DNA of 64,000 nt from Rikenellaceae bacterium (GCA_015060015.1 SUZG01000004.1:57503-121502), one strand, 5' to 3'. Positions 45,258 to 55,310 are shown, numbered from the stretch's first letter. A program made the numbers and translations. Notes: generated by a model not told the origin, from the sequence alone.

Positions 45258-47258
45258 ATGAAAAAGATATTTAGAACACTTATATTTTCAGTTGCAGCCG
45301 TTTTTGCTACAGGCTGTAACTACTTGGACATCGTTCCCGATAACATCTTGAAGTTGGAGGACTTGTTCGAGACAAAGGAGAAGGCTTATAACGCCTTGGG
45401 AGATTGCTACTCGTATCTGCCTAATAATTATAAGGTACACGGCGGTTACCAGATGTTGGGTGACGAGTGGATCGAGATGCAGAGCGAGGCTGTCAAAGGT
45501 AGTCGCACAGAGTGTAGTGGAAATAAGGTTATGCGCGGTTGGAATAACTCGCAGAACCCATTGTTGGACTATTGGTCTGGAGCCAATTGGGGTGTAGACT
45601 ATTATGAGGCTACCCGCATGTGTAATATCGTACTCGGCTATTTGGAGTCAGATGCATTCATCATCGGTTTGGAGGACAAGGAGCGTGAGAATTGGATTGC
45701 ACAGATTAAGATTCTGAAGGCTTACTACCACTACTTCCTTATCCGTATGTATGGTCCTATCATCATCAACGATAAGAATGTAAACTCTCAGGATGATTTG
45801 GATGTAATTCGCCGTTGCCGTCAGCCCGTTGAGGAGTGTTTCCAATATGTTATCGGTTTGATAGACGAAGTGCTTTACAAGGAAGACGGCACAGAGCGTA
45901 ATGTATTGCAGACAACCGCTTCGGTACAGTGGACAGGCCAGATTACAACCGTTATCGCCAAGGCTATTAAGGCTAAGGTGATGGTTACACGCGCCAGCCC
46001 GTTGTTCAACGGAAACTCGGAGTATTATTCGGAGTTCCGCGATGAGAATGGCAACCACTTCTTCCCACAGGAGTATGACGCCAACAAGTGGAAGGAGGCT
46101 TACGATGCAGTAAATGAGGCTATCTTGGCTGCTGAGGCAACAGGTCACCATCTGTATTATTTTGAGAATGACGCAATATACGATGTTCCTTCGTTTGACG
46201 AGGAGTATTGGAATGGTGGCTCAGATATCATCAAGCACTGCTACAACTTGCGTTATGCTATTAACCAGCCTTGGAACAAGGAGCTTATTTGGGGTAACAC
46301 AAAGCCTTGTGGCGCCGATAACCTCAATGTTCACAATGCTTGTATGATTCGTTACGACTACGAGCGCGTATCGAATACATATAGCCACCAGTGGTTGGGA
46401 ACATCTCTCAACATCGTGGAGCGTTTCTATTCAAAGAATGGTGTGCCCATCGAGTATGATGAGACATATTATAACAAGGACCAGTGGTATTCAGTTCGTA
46501 CTATTCCTTCTGACACATATCACGCAGGATATATGCAGCCAGGCGCCAAGACCGCTACGCTCCACCTTAATCGTGAGCCTCGTTTCTATGCTTGGATTGC
46601 AACAGACCGCTGTGTATGGCGTACATGGGAGGAGAATATCGACCTTAAGTTGCGTAATGGCGAGGATCCGGGAGGTCGTACTCCGGGCTCACTCGAGAAC
46701 GACTTCTTCTGGACAGGTATTGCCGTTAAGAAGTATGTTCACCCCGAGTCTTGCGGTGTGACAGCTAATCGTACCGTACAGTTCCCCTATCCGTTTATCC
46801 GTTTAGCCGACCTATATCTGTTGCGTGCGGAGTGCTTGAACGAGGTTTCAGGTCCTTCAAAGGCTGTTTATGATGATATCAACAAGATTCGCAGTCGCGC
46901 AGGTTTGCCCGATATTGAGGATGTGTGGAACAATGCTCAGATTGTTGGCTCTAAGGCCGGTATATGGGTTAACAACAAGGCTCACCTTCGTGAGTTGATT
47001 CATACCGAGCGACTCATCGAGCTTTCATTCGAGGGACAGTCATATTTCGATATTCTTCGTTGGAAACGTGCCGACGAGTTCTATAACAAGCCGGTTCGTG
47101 GTTGGAATGGTTTGGGCACTACTGAATCAGCATTCTATACCGAGACTGTTTGGGAGAATGACCGTCAGTGGAACACACCTCGTGACTATTTGATGCCTAT
47201 TCCTTATGAGGAGATGCTGAAAAACCCGAATATGATTCAGAACCCATATTGGATTTAG
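45258..47258 (+). CDS. SusD/RagB-family nutrient-binding lipoprotein
   Basis: A 666-residue surface lipoprotein with lipobox ATGC (Cys20) followed by NYLDIVPDN, the classical SusD start. N-terminal TPR-like helices (about 40-330) include AYNALGDCYSYLP, IKILKAYYHYFLIRMYGP and CNIVLGYLE. The C-terminal part has the family signature RLADLYLLRAECLNE and HTERLIELSFEGQSYFDILRWKRADE. It ends PIPYEEMLKNPNMIQNPYW. At 666 residues it is longer than many SusD proteins (about 520-600), consistent with an extended binding face. It starts 13 nt after susC and forms the lid of that transporter. Confidence 0.95.
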   Translation: MKKIFRTLIFSVAAVFATGCNYLDIVPDNILKLEDLFETKEKAYNALGDCYSYLPNNYKVHGGYQMLGDEWIEMQSEAVKGSRTECSGNKVMRGWNNSQNPLLDYWSGANWGVDYYEATRMCNIVLGYLESDAFIIGLEDKERENWIAQIKILKAYYHYFLIRMYGPIIINDKNVNSQDDLDVIRRCRQPVEECFQYVIGLIDEVLYKEDGTERNVLQTTASVQWTGQITTVIAKAIKAKVMVTRASPLFNGNSEYYSEFRDENGNHFFPQEYDANKWKEAYDAVNEAILAAEATGHHLYYFENDAIYDVPSFDEEYWNGGSDIIKHCYNLRYAINQPWNKELIWGNTKPCGADNLNVHNACMIRYDYERVSNTYSHQWLGTSLNIVERFYSKNGVPIEYDETYYNKDQWYSVRTIPSDTYHAGYMQPGAKTATLHLNREPRFYAWIATDRCVWRTWEENIDLKLRNGEDPGGRTPGSLENDFFWTGIAVKKYVHPESCGVTANRTVQFPYPFIRLADLYLLRAECLNEVSGPSKAVYDDINKIRSRAGLPDIEDVWNNAQIVGSKAGIWVNNKAHLRELIHTERLIELSFEGQSYFDILRWKRADEFYNKPVRGWNGLGTTESAFYTETVWENDRQWNTPRDYLMPIPYEEMLKNPNMIQNPYWI

Positions 47259-47304
47259 TATAGTCATACCTTATATTAACAATAGAAATAATATCAAACT
47301 GAAT

Positions 47305-48696
47305 ATGAAACGATATATATCATTAATACTTATGATGGTCCTCGCTGTCGGTGTACTGAGTTGCACCAAGTCAGAGACTGACGGTGCTTATGATAAAGTA
47401 CCTCCCGGACCTGTTTCAAATGTACAGTATGAGCCCGATTACGGAGGTGGTACCCTATCGTATACTATACCGAGTGACCCAGACTTCCTCTATGTTCGTG
47501 CTGAATATAAAATCGACAATGGTGCAACTATCTCGAGAACAAGTTCTCGTTTTAACAACTCTGTGGAGCTCACCGGTATGGGTGTCGGTCCGTATCAGGT
47601 GGCTCTCTACGCAGTGGATGTGAATGGTAATGAGTCGGAGCCGACTTTGTACACTGTTCAGCCTAAGGGTGCGACAGTTGATCCTATCAGCAAGACCATT
47701 AAACTTATCCCCGGCTTCGGTCTTTTCTACATCTTGGTAAAGAATGAGTTTAATACCGTAGTTGATATCAAGTTGGATTTGTGGGTTAATAACCAGAAGG
47801 TTAAGGACCCCCCAACATTTACCACATCAGCGACTGAGGACCGCATAGAGGTAAAGGGTTTGGAGCGCGATGTTGAGTATACTATCGATGTCAAGATTGT
47901 AGATAACAGTTATGGATATGAGTCAGAGATGGTAACCTACTCAAATATGTCGATTCTCTATGACGACACCTTGAACATGAAGCCATTGAAGATTATCGAC
48001 GACCCCCGTTTGTATGGAGATCAGTGGGATCAGTCTTTGAACTACCCCGATAATCAGAACTTGAACAACTACACGGGTGCGCCCAAGACCGTTTTGTGGC
48101 AGGATGGAGCTCCTGTTGCTCGTAACAAGATGTATAAATTTAGCGAGTTCCGCAATGCTCGTATTCGTCACAACGAGGCAAGTATCTACCTCTTCTGGGA
48201 TGGTCGCCCCGACACTCACTTCGAGACAGGTGACTGGGATGTAGGTCAGGGTCCCGATTGGCCATGGTGCTACTTCATTGATATGGGGCGCGAGGTACAA
48301 ATCAGCCGCTTCTGCATCTGGCAGGTTGAGCCTTGTGCATTCGGTAGAATGGCCGGAGGTTTGCGCTCGTTCGAGATGTGGGGAAGTAATGACCCAACTC
48401 CCGAGGATGGCCTTCTCGATGATTGGGAGTTGATTGGAAAGTATACTATCAAGGTTCCTGCCGACGAGATTGACAAGCAGATTGAGATTGAGGAGGGTAC
48501 CGAGTTCCAAATTGACCCCGATAATCCGAAGTTCTCTCGTACATTCCGTTATTGGCGTTTCCGCGGCTTGTCAGACTGGCCCGTAACCACCAACCCGGGT
48601 GACAGATATTGGGCATCAGGCCGTTTGTCGGACATCATGCTTCTAGGTAAGGAGGTTGATGCTAATGCTAATGCTAATGCTGATGTTAATCAATAA
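47305..48696 (+). CDS. DUF4959/DUF5000-type surface lipoprotein (SusE/F position)
   Basis: A 463-residue lipoprotein with lipobox VLSC (Cys20) and TKSETD after it. Residues of about 25-125 resemble the FN3-like DUF4959 module (PPGPVSNVQYEPDYGGGTLSY, VDVNGNES), the middle resembles DUF5126, and the C-terminal 160 residues a DUF5000/discoidin-like carbohydrate-binding domain (FIDMGREVQISRFCIWQ, FEMWGSNDPTPEDGLLDDWE, FRYWRFRG). Proteins of this layout usually follow SusD and bind the same glycan at the cell surface. The tail ends in a short repeat (VDANANANADVNQ) caused by GCTAAT hexamers at about 48658-48690, a slippage-prone tract. Confidence 0.8.
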   Translation: MKRYISLILMMVLAVGVLSCTKSETDGAYDKVPPGPVSNVQYEPDYGGGTLSYTIPSDPDFLYVRAEYKIDNGATISRTSSRFNNSVELTGMGVGPYQVALYAVDVNGNESEPTLYTVQPKGATVDPISKTIKLIPGFGLFYILVKNEFNTVVDIKLDLWVNNQKVKDPPTFTTSATEDRIEVKGLERDVEYTIDVKIVDNSYGYESEMVTYSNMSILYDDTLNMKPLKIIDDPRLYGDQWDQSLNYPDNQNLNNYTGAPKTVLWQDGAPVARNKMYKFSEFRNARIRHNEASIYLFWDGRPDTHFETGDWDVGQGPDWPWCYFIDMGREVQISRFCIWQVEPCAFGRMAGGLRSFEMWGSNDPTPEDGLLDDWELIGKYTIKVPADEIDKQIEIEEGTEFQIDPDNPKFSRTFRYWRFRGLSDWPVTTNPGDRYWASGRLSDIMLLGKEVDANANANADVNQ

Positions 48697-48710
48697 ATTA
48701 GATTGAGTAT

Positions 48711-50537
48711 ATGAAGACATTGAAATATATATTATTAGCCGCCATTTGCAGCTTTGCTTTCGCCGCGTGCGAAAATATGGACTGGCTGCATAAGGAGTAC
48801 CTTCAGAATCTATCTATGCACTCAGCAGAGCTTCCTTATGTAAAGGTTAATGCCGGCTTCGAGCGCGTGGAGGTTGAGTGGGCTCACCCCACTGACCAGG
48901 TTTCAACCGGCTTGCGCATCAGCTATGGCTTGGGAAATAATCTTAAGGAGATTATCCTCAGCGCTGAGGATGTACAGAATTCCGTTATTGGAACATGGAA
49001 GAATGAAAATCTATTGCCCTCAACTTCACCCGGCACTTCTGGTGATTCAAGCGAGGAAGGAGAGGAAGGCGATTCAAGCGAAGAGGAGGACGATGGTGTA
49101 ATCGTAGAGGTTAAGGAGTATCCGCTTTGCCGATATGAGATTACCGGACTAAGCGAGTTTAACACCTACTTCTTCTATATTTGCAGTTTGGATAATTTCG
49201 GCAATCCTTCGTTGATTACCGAGACCAATGCCGAGATTTACACTAAGCAGAAGTTCGGTGGCGAGAATTTCCCGAATGTTATCCGTCCCAAGTTCTACCT
49301 CTACGATAATACAAAGACTGACCCCAACCTTAGCGGACACCGCTTGGTTATCAAGGAGTTATCGGGTATTATCAACCTCTGCTCTTCGATTGAGTGGAAG
49401 CTCAAGTCAGGCGAAACAGTCATCGCCGAGGGCGAGTATGACCGCGCAGAGAAGGATGCCGAGATAGAAAACGGCAATCAAGAGCAGACCAATAATCTCA
49501 CTACACTATATTGGGACCGCCAGTATGAGCGTTCTCAGTTCGTGGAGTTATCGAACGAGTGGGACGCTATCGAGGGCGTAAGCAACGAGGAACGCTACAC
49601 TATTGAGTATACCTACAATTTCCATCCTTGCGTCTTTATGGATAAGTTTGGCGTAGGTTATTACTACCAGAGCGTATGTGTAGATTGCGTTAGCTTGGAC
49701 GATACTCAAGATATTGAGGTTGAGGAGTTGGGTTGGAAGATTGAAGATCCTAATTCACATCTTATCTCTAAGAATCTATGGTCTTGGTTCTGGTGGTCAC
49801 AGAACAACATCGACTACTTGAAGGGCTTCTATGGTTCATTCTGGAGCGAGCTTAGAAGCGATGTCGATGTGGAGCGCATGAAGGCAAGCTATCCTATGGA
49901 TGTATATCCTTACCTTTATGAGTCAGAAACTACAAGCATAAAGCCTGCTTCGTTCTATCAGGATCCTACAACCTGGAATAAGCATAGCCCGGAACGCCTT
50001 TCAGATGACATGTTGATGGTTGATCCAGTTTCCACTCTCGAGGCTTATATGGATTCATATTGGCGTGCTGCACAATTCGGAGAGTATCCATATTCACTTA
50101 TCTTCAGCACAGGTCAGGAGGTTATGCTCAACCGTATCGGTATGACTTTCGCTCGTGATTTCGAGAATATTGGTTCTCCGGGTGTTTACGAGTTGTGGAT
50201 TAGCAACGATAAGACCGAGGAGGATGGCATTCTTGATGATTGGGAGTTGGTAGGTACCTTCGACCAAACTGTCGAGACTATGGGCGAGTATGCTTACACT
50301 GATAAATATATCGATGGTATTACCTTCCGTCTCTTCGAGGATCCCGAGCAGATGACAAGACGATGCCGTCATATCCGCATCCGTGTTTTGAAGGATATCA
50401 ACGGTTTAACAACCTCTATACCTGCCATTTCGGAGATTTTCCTCTATGGTATTGAGGGTAGCGAGTTGCCTCCCGCACCGGCAGATGACGATGAGCCGGG
50501 TTCTGGAGATGATACTCCGGACGAGAATCAAGAGTAA
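48711..50537 (+). CDS. DUF4998/DUF5000-like surface lipoprotein
   Basis: A 608-residue lipoprotein with lipobox FAAC (Cys20) followed by ENMD. An N-terminal beta module with RVEVEWAHPTDQ (about 47-58) and RYEITGLSEFNTYFFYI fits the DUF4998 type. A very acidic low-complexity insert, with EEGEEGDSSEEEDD at about residues 114-128, contains a near-direct repeat of GDSSEE and probably binds cations or acts as a spacer. The C-terminal third resembles the discoidin-like domain of its neighbour (MLNRIGMTFARDF, YELWISNDKTEEDGILDDWE). The C-terminus is again rich in Asp/Glu/Pro. It starts 14 nt after the preceding gene, so co-transcription is near certain. Confidence 0.78.
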   Translation: MKTLKYILLAAICSFAFAACENMDWLHKEYLQNLSMHSAELPYVKVNAGFERVEVEWAHPTDQVSTGLRISYGLGNNLKEIILSAEDVQNSVIGTWKNENLLPSTSPGTSGDSSEEGEEGDSSEEEDDGVIVEVKEYPLCRYEITGLSEFNTYFFYICSLDNFGNPSLITETNAEIYTKQKFGGENFPNVIRPKFYLYDNTKTDPNLSGHRLVIKELSGIINLCSSIEWKLKSGETVIAEGEYDRAEKDAEIENGNQEQTNNLTTLYWDRQYERSQFVELSNEWDAIEGVSNEERYTIEYTYNFHPCVFMDKFGVGYYYQSVCVDCVSLDDTQDIEVEELGWKIEDPNSHLISKNLWSWFWWSQNNIDYLKGFYGSFWSELRSDVDVERMKASYPMDVYPYLYESETTSIKPASFYQDPTTWNKHSPERLSDDMLMVDPVSTLEAYMDSYWRAAQFGEYPYSLIFSTGQEVMLNRIGMTFARDFENIGSPGVYELWISNDKTEEDGILDDWELVGTFDQTVETMGEYAYTDKYIDGITFRLFEDPEQMTRRCRHIRIRVLKDINGLTTSIPAISEIFLYGIEGSELPPAPADDDEPGSGDDTPDENQE

Positions 50538-50640
50538 TAAACATATGGTTGCGAAGTGCAGTTTTTAACAGCTGTACTTCGTTGCCGTATTTACCAACAA
50601 GAGAAAACTAAATTTTACTAACACTTAAAAAATTCCTACT

Positions 50641-53600
50641 ATGAAAAAGTTATGGTATTTATTCCTTTCGCTTTTTTTGGCGTTTGGAATCGTGGCTTGT
50701 GAGGATAAGGGTGATAAGGTTGAGCCCGGACCAGAGCCACCTACTCCGGTAGGTCCTACCGAAGCTCCGATAAGCGTGGTGTCCGATATCGAATTCGTGC
50801 GCGACGGCTATCAGGCTGTTGAATTGTTGTGGACAGAGCCCGAAGAGGAGTACCCCATCACAAAGTACGACATCGTAGTAAAGTGCGAAGGCGAGGATGA
50901 CCTCAAATTCTCTTTTACAGCCGACGAACTTGATGTTGTTGATGGCAAACGCGCTGCGCTTATTGATGGATTGGTGAAGCCATTGTACAATGTGACTATT
51001 TTGGCCGGTAATGACTTTGGTGTGCAGAAGAATGGTGCGAAGTTCAGCGGAGTTGCACCCTTCACTTTGGAGACAATGTCTATGCCGACTATTGCTATCG
51101 TTGAGCAAGAAGGCGCTATGTATTTGCGATTCAGCAATCTTAATGGTACTCGCAACATCTTCGACCATCTTACATTGGCAATGAAGGATAGCAGTGGCAC
51201 TGTTATCTTTGAGGGTGAGGCGAAGGCTTCAGATGAAGACCTTGCAGCAGCATTGGATGATAAGCAGGCAAAGAATGAGCCCGTAGATGTATTGATTGAG
51301 TTAGCCGAGGGTGCTACTTTGGACGACACAGATACATATTCGGTAGATTACACAATCTACGCTCACCCCGCTATTGGTGGTGTTGCCGAGGAGGGTGTTA
51401 TCAACTATGAGGATGTTCTTGATATGCTGGGCGAGCCCGCATCGGCTGAGGGTTCAGCCGAAGGTTTGGGTGTAGGTGTTGAGGTACAACCTTTGTTCTT
51501 CCACTTCTACTCATTCGGCTCAGCATATTTGGAGTCTTTGAACACAGCCGTTATCACTGTTCCTCAGATTTATGAGAGCAGCGAGGAGGGCGCACCAAAG
51601 TTGCCGAAGTATCGTACATACAAGATTTATGTAGGTTCTTGCGAGGCAGACAGCCAGTTGTATATTGACGCAAATGGTCAGGAGGGTGTTTATACTCACG
51701 ACGATGCTCGTTGGTATGATGTTGAGAATGTTAATCCCGACGCTATTGACGAGTTGAATCCCAACTCTGATAAGCAGAAGAATCTGTATCGCGACCTTTG
51801 GGCTGGTCAGGCTATTAAGACTATCGACCTTGTACACAAGCAGTATCCCTCTTATGTACGAGTTGAGGCTTATGATGCTTACGGTCGTATGGTTGCCATG
51901 GGTCATCGTTTGTGCGCTACCTTCTCAGTAGATGCTGCACAGCCCGATATCCAGGCTCACCAGCCTAAGTTCGAGTTGTTGCCCAACAACGATGGTTTGA
52001 CATTTACATTGCGTGCTTCACACCTCTCGGCTGCGCGTGCTTATGCAAAGACCGTTAAGTGGTCTATTAAGGACGAGAATGGTCAGGTTGTTGCCGAGGA
52101 TATGGTTGAGGGTGGTACTTACTACTCTGACGGAGGTTATCCTCGCCACTGCGCAACCTTGATTAACAAGGATTGGACGATTGAGGCGAAGAACTTCGTT
52201 CCCGGCGGCAAGTACACTGTGGATTATGAGATTGAGTATATCCCCGTATATACTATTCCTAACATGACCGATCGCCAGCCTTTGGATTACAATCCCAAGA
52301 CAGGTAAGTTCACTGATACACCTTCAGGAAAGGTTGAGGATGCAACAGGTTTGGACCATGATGTTCGTATCTTGCGCGACTACCAGCGTGATGAGAGCGG
52401 AAATGTTAAGTTCCGTACTCGTACAACAGAGACTATTGATGGTCAGGAGGTTACAGTTTACGCATTCAAGCACGAGTCTGGAGACTATCGTGGTTGGGTT
52501 GCATGGCCTCACGCTACCGTTACTTTGACATCTGAGGAGATGGCTACTGCAGGTGCTGCATTGCAGAACGAGATTACTGCTCCTACCGAGAATGGTGAGG
52601 CTGCAGATTATAAGATGGATTTGAAGCTCGTAGCTGTTAAGAAGATGAATACCATCAATGTATCTTGGAACGCATTCTCTGCAGAGGAGATTACTAAGGT
52701 TGTCGTTAATGACGGCACAAAGGATTTCGAGATTACCGAGGGTGGTGAGCATGCTTGGACTGTAACAGATGGCCGTGCTTATGTCGAGCTCGAGGGCATA
52801 TCTGGTGTTGAGCCTTTGGTTACCGTTAAGGTATATGCAGGAGAGACTCTCCTGGATGAGACTGAGGAGATTATCAGCATCTTTAGCTTGGATAACTGGG
52901 AGGCTCCCGAGTTTGAGTGGCAGCGTCAGAGCGATGGCACATTTAAGTTCATTGCAAGCAAGATAGCCAACATCAACTATGCGTTCTCTCATCTTATCTA
53001 TGATGATGTTGCTAATAGCGAGAAGTTGAGAAGTACCATTAAGATTTACAACACCAAGAATGGCTCTTTGATGTATACATTGCAGGCTAACGCTCTTCCC
53101 GATTGGTATACTCTTGATTGGGCTGCTTATGCTCGTTGGGGCTTGAGCATGCAGGATGCTTGGAGCGAGTGGCAATGGTCAGGTAGCTATCCTACAAGCG
53201 AGCCTGTTAAGAGCGTTCCTTCATACCTCTTGCCTTCAGGCACTTACAGAATCGAATACGAAATTGGTTATGTGGTTAATAAGGAAGGTTTCTGGTCTAC
53301 AAGCGATTATCCTTATACCGAGACTTATTCTCGTCCCGATGTTATTGCATATCCTGCTGCTTGTGTAGCATTCCCGCAGACTTCTCCGGGCTTGCCACCA
53401 CAGCTTACAGACCACACTAACCAGCAGAATGAGCATGTATTGTATTGCGAGAACCGACTCCAGTTGGATGCTGGTCACCCAGGCGATACAAATGTAAACA
53501 AGCGTAAACTTGTTAAGGTGTTTGTTAAAACTGGAGAAACCACCCTTTATGTAGGTTCGGCTACAGGTCCTCAGCTCTTCCTCAAAACTGAAATTGACGA

Positions 53601-54393
53601 GGGTAAGGAGGATATCTATGCTTCACTTACTAACTCAACAGGTAAGAGTTTGAACAGTAAGAACGGTTTGTATGAGGGTGTTAAGCTCTCTTGGACTGTT
53701 GAGAACTGCGAATACGACAAGGTTGTTATCTCTTATAATGGTAAGAAGGTTGAGGTAACCGATGGTGCAACTTCAACTGTTATTACCGATATTAAGACTC
53801 CTTCTATTACATTTGATGTTGCACTTTACAAGGGTGCATCGAAGCTCACTTCGAAATCTATCAGCTCAGATGTCTATACATTGGCACCTGCTGAGAATCA
53901 GGTTGATTTCACCATTAAGAGCGACGAGGGTAAGTACTGGATTTTGGTTGATCAGGGTCTTAGTGGCAAGGAGTGGTTCTTCCACGACCTCTCATTCAAT
54001 GTCTATGCGAAGGAGGATACAGCATTTGCTAATCCTATCTTCTCGAAGAATGTCACCAAAAATGGTGATGGTAACTTGAATCCTACTATTACAGCTTGGG
54101 CTTCATTTGGTCGTGCATCTTACTTCGGCGTAGACAACAGCGACTACGATGATGGTTGCACACCCGAGTATAAGAAGGAGAAGATTACATTTGATGGCAA
54201 AGAGATGGGTGGTTACTTCTCAGGTCTGCTTCCGGGCACTGATTATGTAATCAAGTATCGATTGAGAGCATATCCTCAGATTTATAGCCGTACTGCAGAA
54301 AACTGCTACTTCTTCAAGTCTATCTTGTTCGATGACAGCATGCTTGAGCATGAAATCGAGGGTGTGGTTGATGTTACTACTCCCGGCGATTAG
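50641..54393 (+). CDS. Large surface lipoprotein with repeated FN3-like modules
   Basis: A 1250-residue lipoprotein with lipobox IVAC (Cys20), then EDKGDKVEPGPEPPTP, a proline-rich surface spacer. The rest looks like a string of beta-sandwich modules: an FN3-like unit near the start (AVELLWTEPEEEYPITKYDI) and at least two later repeats of the type INVSWNAFSAEEITKVVVND and VKLSWTVENCEYDKVVISYN, each followed by a short linker and a larger unassigned domain with many Trp/Tyr. I recognise no enzyme. It is the last gene of the Sus operon and may be a glycan-binding or adhesive partner. The ORF stops at a TAG, but the same frame continues as coding-like sequence, so the C-terminus is probably truncated. 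Confidence 0.75.
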   Translation: MKKLWYLFLSLFLAFGIVACEDKGDKVEPGPEPPTPVGPTEAPISVVSDIEFVRDGYQAVELLWTEPEEEYPITKYDIVVKCEGEDDLKFSFTADELDVVDGKRAALIDGLVKPLYNVTILAGNDFGVQKNGAKFSGVAPFTLETMSMPTIAIVEQEGAMYLRFSNLNGTRNIFDHLTLAMKDSSGTVIFEGEAKASDEDLAAALDDKQAKNEPVDVLIELAEGATLDDTDTYSVDYTIYAHPAIGGVAEEGVINYEDVLDMLGEPASAEGSAEGLGVGVEVQPLFFHFYSFGSAYLESLNTAVITVPQIYESSEEGAPKLPKYRTYKIYVGSCEADSQLYIDANGQEGVYTHDDARWYDVENVNPDAIDELNPNSDKQKNLYRDLWAGQAIKTIDLVHKQYPSYVRVEAYDAYGRMVAMGHRLCATFSVDAAQPDIQAHQPKFELLPNNDGLTFTLRASHLSAARAYAKTVKWSIKDENGQVVAEDMVEGGTYYSDGGYPRHCATLINKDWTIEAKNFVPGGKYTVDYEIEYIPVYTIPNMTDRQPLDYNPKTGKFTDTPSGKVEDATGLDHDVRILRDYQRDESGNVKFRTRTTETIDGQEVTVYAFKHESGDYRGWVAWPHATVTLTSEEMATAGAALQNEITAPTENGEAADYKMDLKLVAVKKMNTINVSWNAFSAEEITKVVVNDGTKDFEITEGGEHAWTVTDGRAYVELEGISGVEPLVTVKVYAGETLLDETEEIISIFSLDNWEAPEFEWQRQSDGTFKFIASKIANINYAFSHLIYDDVANSEKLRSTIKIYNTKNGSLMYTLQANALPDWYTLDWAAYARWGLSMQDAWSEWQWSGSYPTSEPVKSVPSYLLPSGTYRIEYEIGYVVNKEGFWSTSDYPYTETYSRPDVIAYPAACVAFPQTSPGLPPQLTDHTNQQNEHVLYCENRLQLDAGHPGDTNVNKRKLVKVFVKTGETTLYVGSATGPQLFLKTEIDEGKEDIYASLTNSTGKSLNSKNGLYEGVKLSWTVENCEYDKVVISYNGKKVEVTDGATSTVITDIKTPSITFDVALYKGASKLTSKSISSDVYTLAPAENQVDFTIKSDEGKYWILVDQGLSGKEWFFHDLSFNVYAKEDTAFANPIFSKNVTKNGDGNLNPTITAWASFGRASYFGVDNSDYDDGCTPEYKKEKITFDGKEMGGYFSGLLPGTDYVIKYRLRAYPQIYSRTAENCYFFKSILFDDSMLEHEIEGVVDVTTPGD

Positions 54394-54617
54394 CCAACAG
54401 ACGGTGCTGCTCAGTATTAGGCTGCTACCGTTAGTTGGAAGTCTGTTTCAAGCGCTACCGGTTATGAGATTTGGGCTGGTGGAGAGATGGTGCTTCTTGC
54501 ATCTACCACGCTCCGAAGGATACACATCCAAGTCCTAATGTACTCTATACATCAGATGCTAAGGATGCTGTTCGTATCTTCACTAAGAGTAGTGAGACTA
54601 CTTTGACAGTTCAGTAA
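54394..54617 (+). pseudogene. Decayed C-terminal domain of the large Sus-operon lipoprotein
   Basis: Directly after the TAG the same frame reads PTDGAAQY, a second TAG, then AATVSWKSVSSATGYEIWAG, which matches the FN3-like style of the upstream repeats. A frameshift near 54480 then moves the coding signal into another frame reading CIYHAPKDTHPSPNVLYTSD and ending TTLTVQ at a TAA (54615-54617). Two nonsense codons and one indel would have to be undone to restore about 75 residues. Both TAGs are one base from CAG. A double hairpin terminator follows, as expected for the original 3' end of the operon. Confidence 0.75.
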
Positions 54618-54633
54618 TCGAAACTCTAAATAT

Positions 54634-54705
54634 CCAATGCGGAGCAACACTCCGCATTGGATTACACAACAAAAACCCGAAGGAAAATCCTTCGGGTTTT
54701 TGTTT
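54634..54705 (+). terminator. Double terminator at the end of the Sus operon
   Basis: Two adjacent hairpins: a perfect 11-bp stem CCAATGCGGAG / CTCCGCATTGG (54634-54660), and a perfect 14-bp stem AAAAACCCGAAGGA / TCCTTCGGGTTTTT (54671-54701) running into more T residues. The second can act on both strands. Confidence 0.85.
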
Positions 54706-54719
54706 ACTTTCATATTGTA

Positions 54720-55285
54720 CTATTCCCCCGTCAAAAACCGAATAGCCGTACGGCCTGACTCGCCAAGCGATAACGAATATTGATTTACAAATAGAGCAAT
54801 GTGCTGATTTATAACCTCATCCTCCAGCTCCTGCGCATGTTGCTTGATAAAGTCGCGCGAAGCGTCAGGATGCTCAAAAGCATACTCTATGCTGGTGTCT
54901 TTGCAACTTCTAATATTTTTGAATTATCACCATCTCTACCCATTTTCCGCATTGCTATATATTTGTCGGAAGTAGCACACCACTGCTCGTACATATTAAC
55001 TCGTAAAAAGTCTTCGTAATCAGCTAATAACTCTTTGAAACTCGCCTTTGCGATATTTATTAGCTTTATACCCATCTCAACAGATGTGTTTATGTCGGCA
55101 TTGCCTTCGATGATATTCTGCTTGCCAGAACGAGCAGCCTGTATCATTTGGTCAATGGTGCGATCTCCTCGTCCGAAAGCCGAGTGTGCGAAGTGATGTG
55201 TGATGTCGTAAATAAGTTAAGCCTTGCGGTAGCATATTAAGTTGTTATGATCGCCTCTTTGTGTGATTAGAGATGTGTTGCTCAT
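54720..55285 (-). pseudogene. Broken four-helix-bundle (S23/intervening-sequence-type) protein gene
   Basis: An ATG at 55285 opens MSNTSLITQRGDHNN, which runs to YRKA and a TAA (55217-55219). The same frame continues LIYDITHHFAHSAFGRGDRT and then DQMIQAARSGKQNIIEG, the signature of the four-helix-bundle family related to 23S rRNA intervening-sequence proteins. After LEVAKTPA a frameshift near 54890 moves the frame to TSIEYAFEHPDASRDFIKQH and the C-terminal suffix domain, ending at TAG 54720-54722. One nonsense codon (Glu-like position) and one indel thus inactivate an otherwise full gene. The 86-codon track ORF (54887-55147) is its middle part. Confidence 0.8.
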
Positions 55286-55302
55286 GGATCTTATGTTTTA
55301 CA

Positions 55303-55310
55303 CAAAGATA
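55303..55310 (-). promoter_or_regulatory. -7 box of the broken four-helix-bundle gene
   Basis: The minus strand reads TATCTTTG, 17 nt before the ATG of the pseudogene, supporting that start. No -33 element was identified. Confidence 0.4.
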
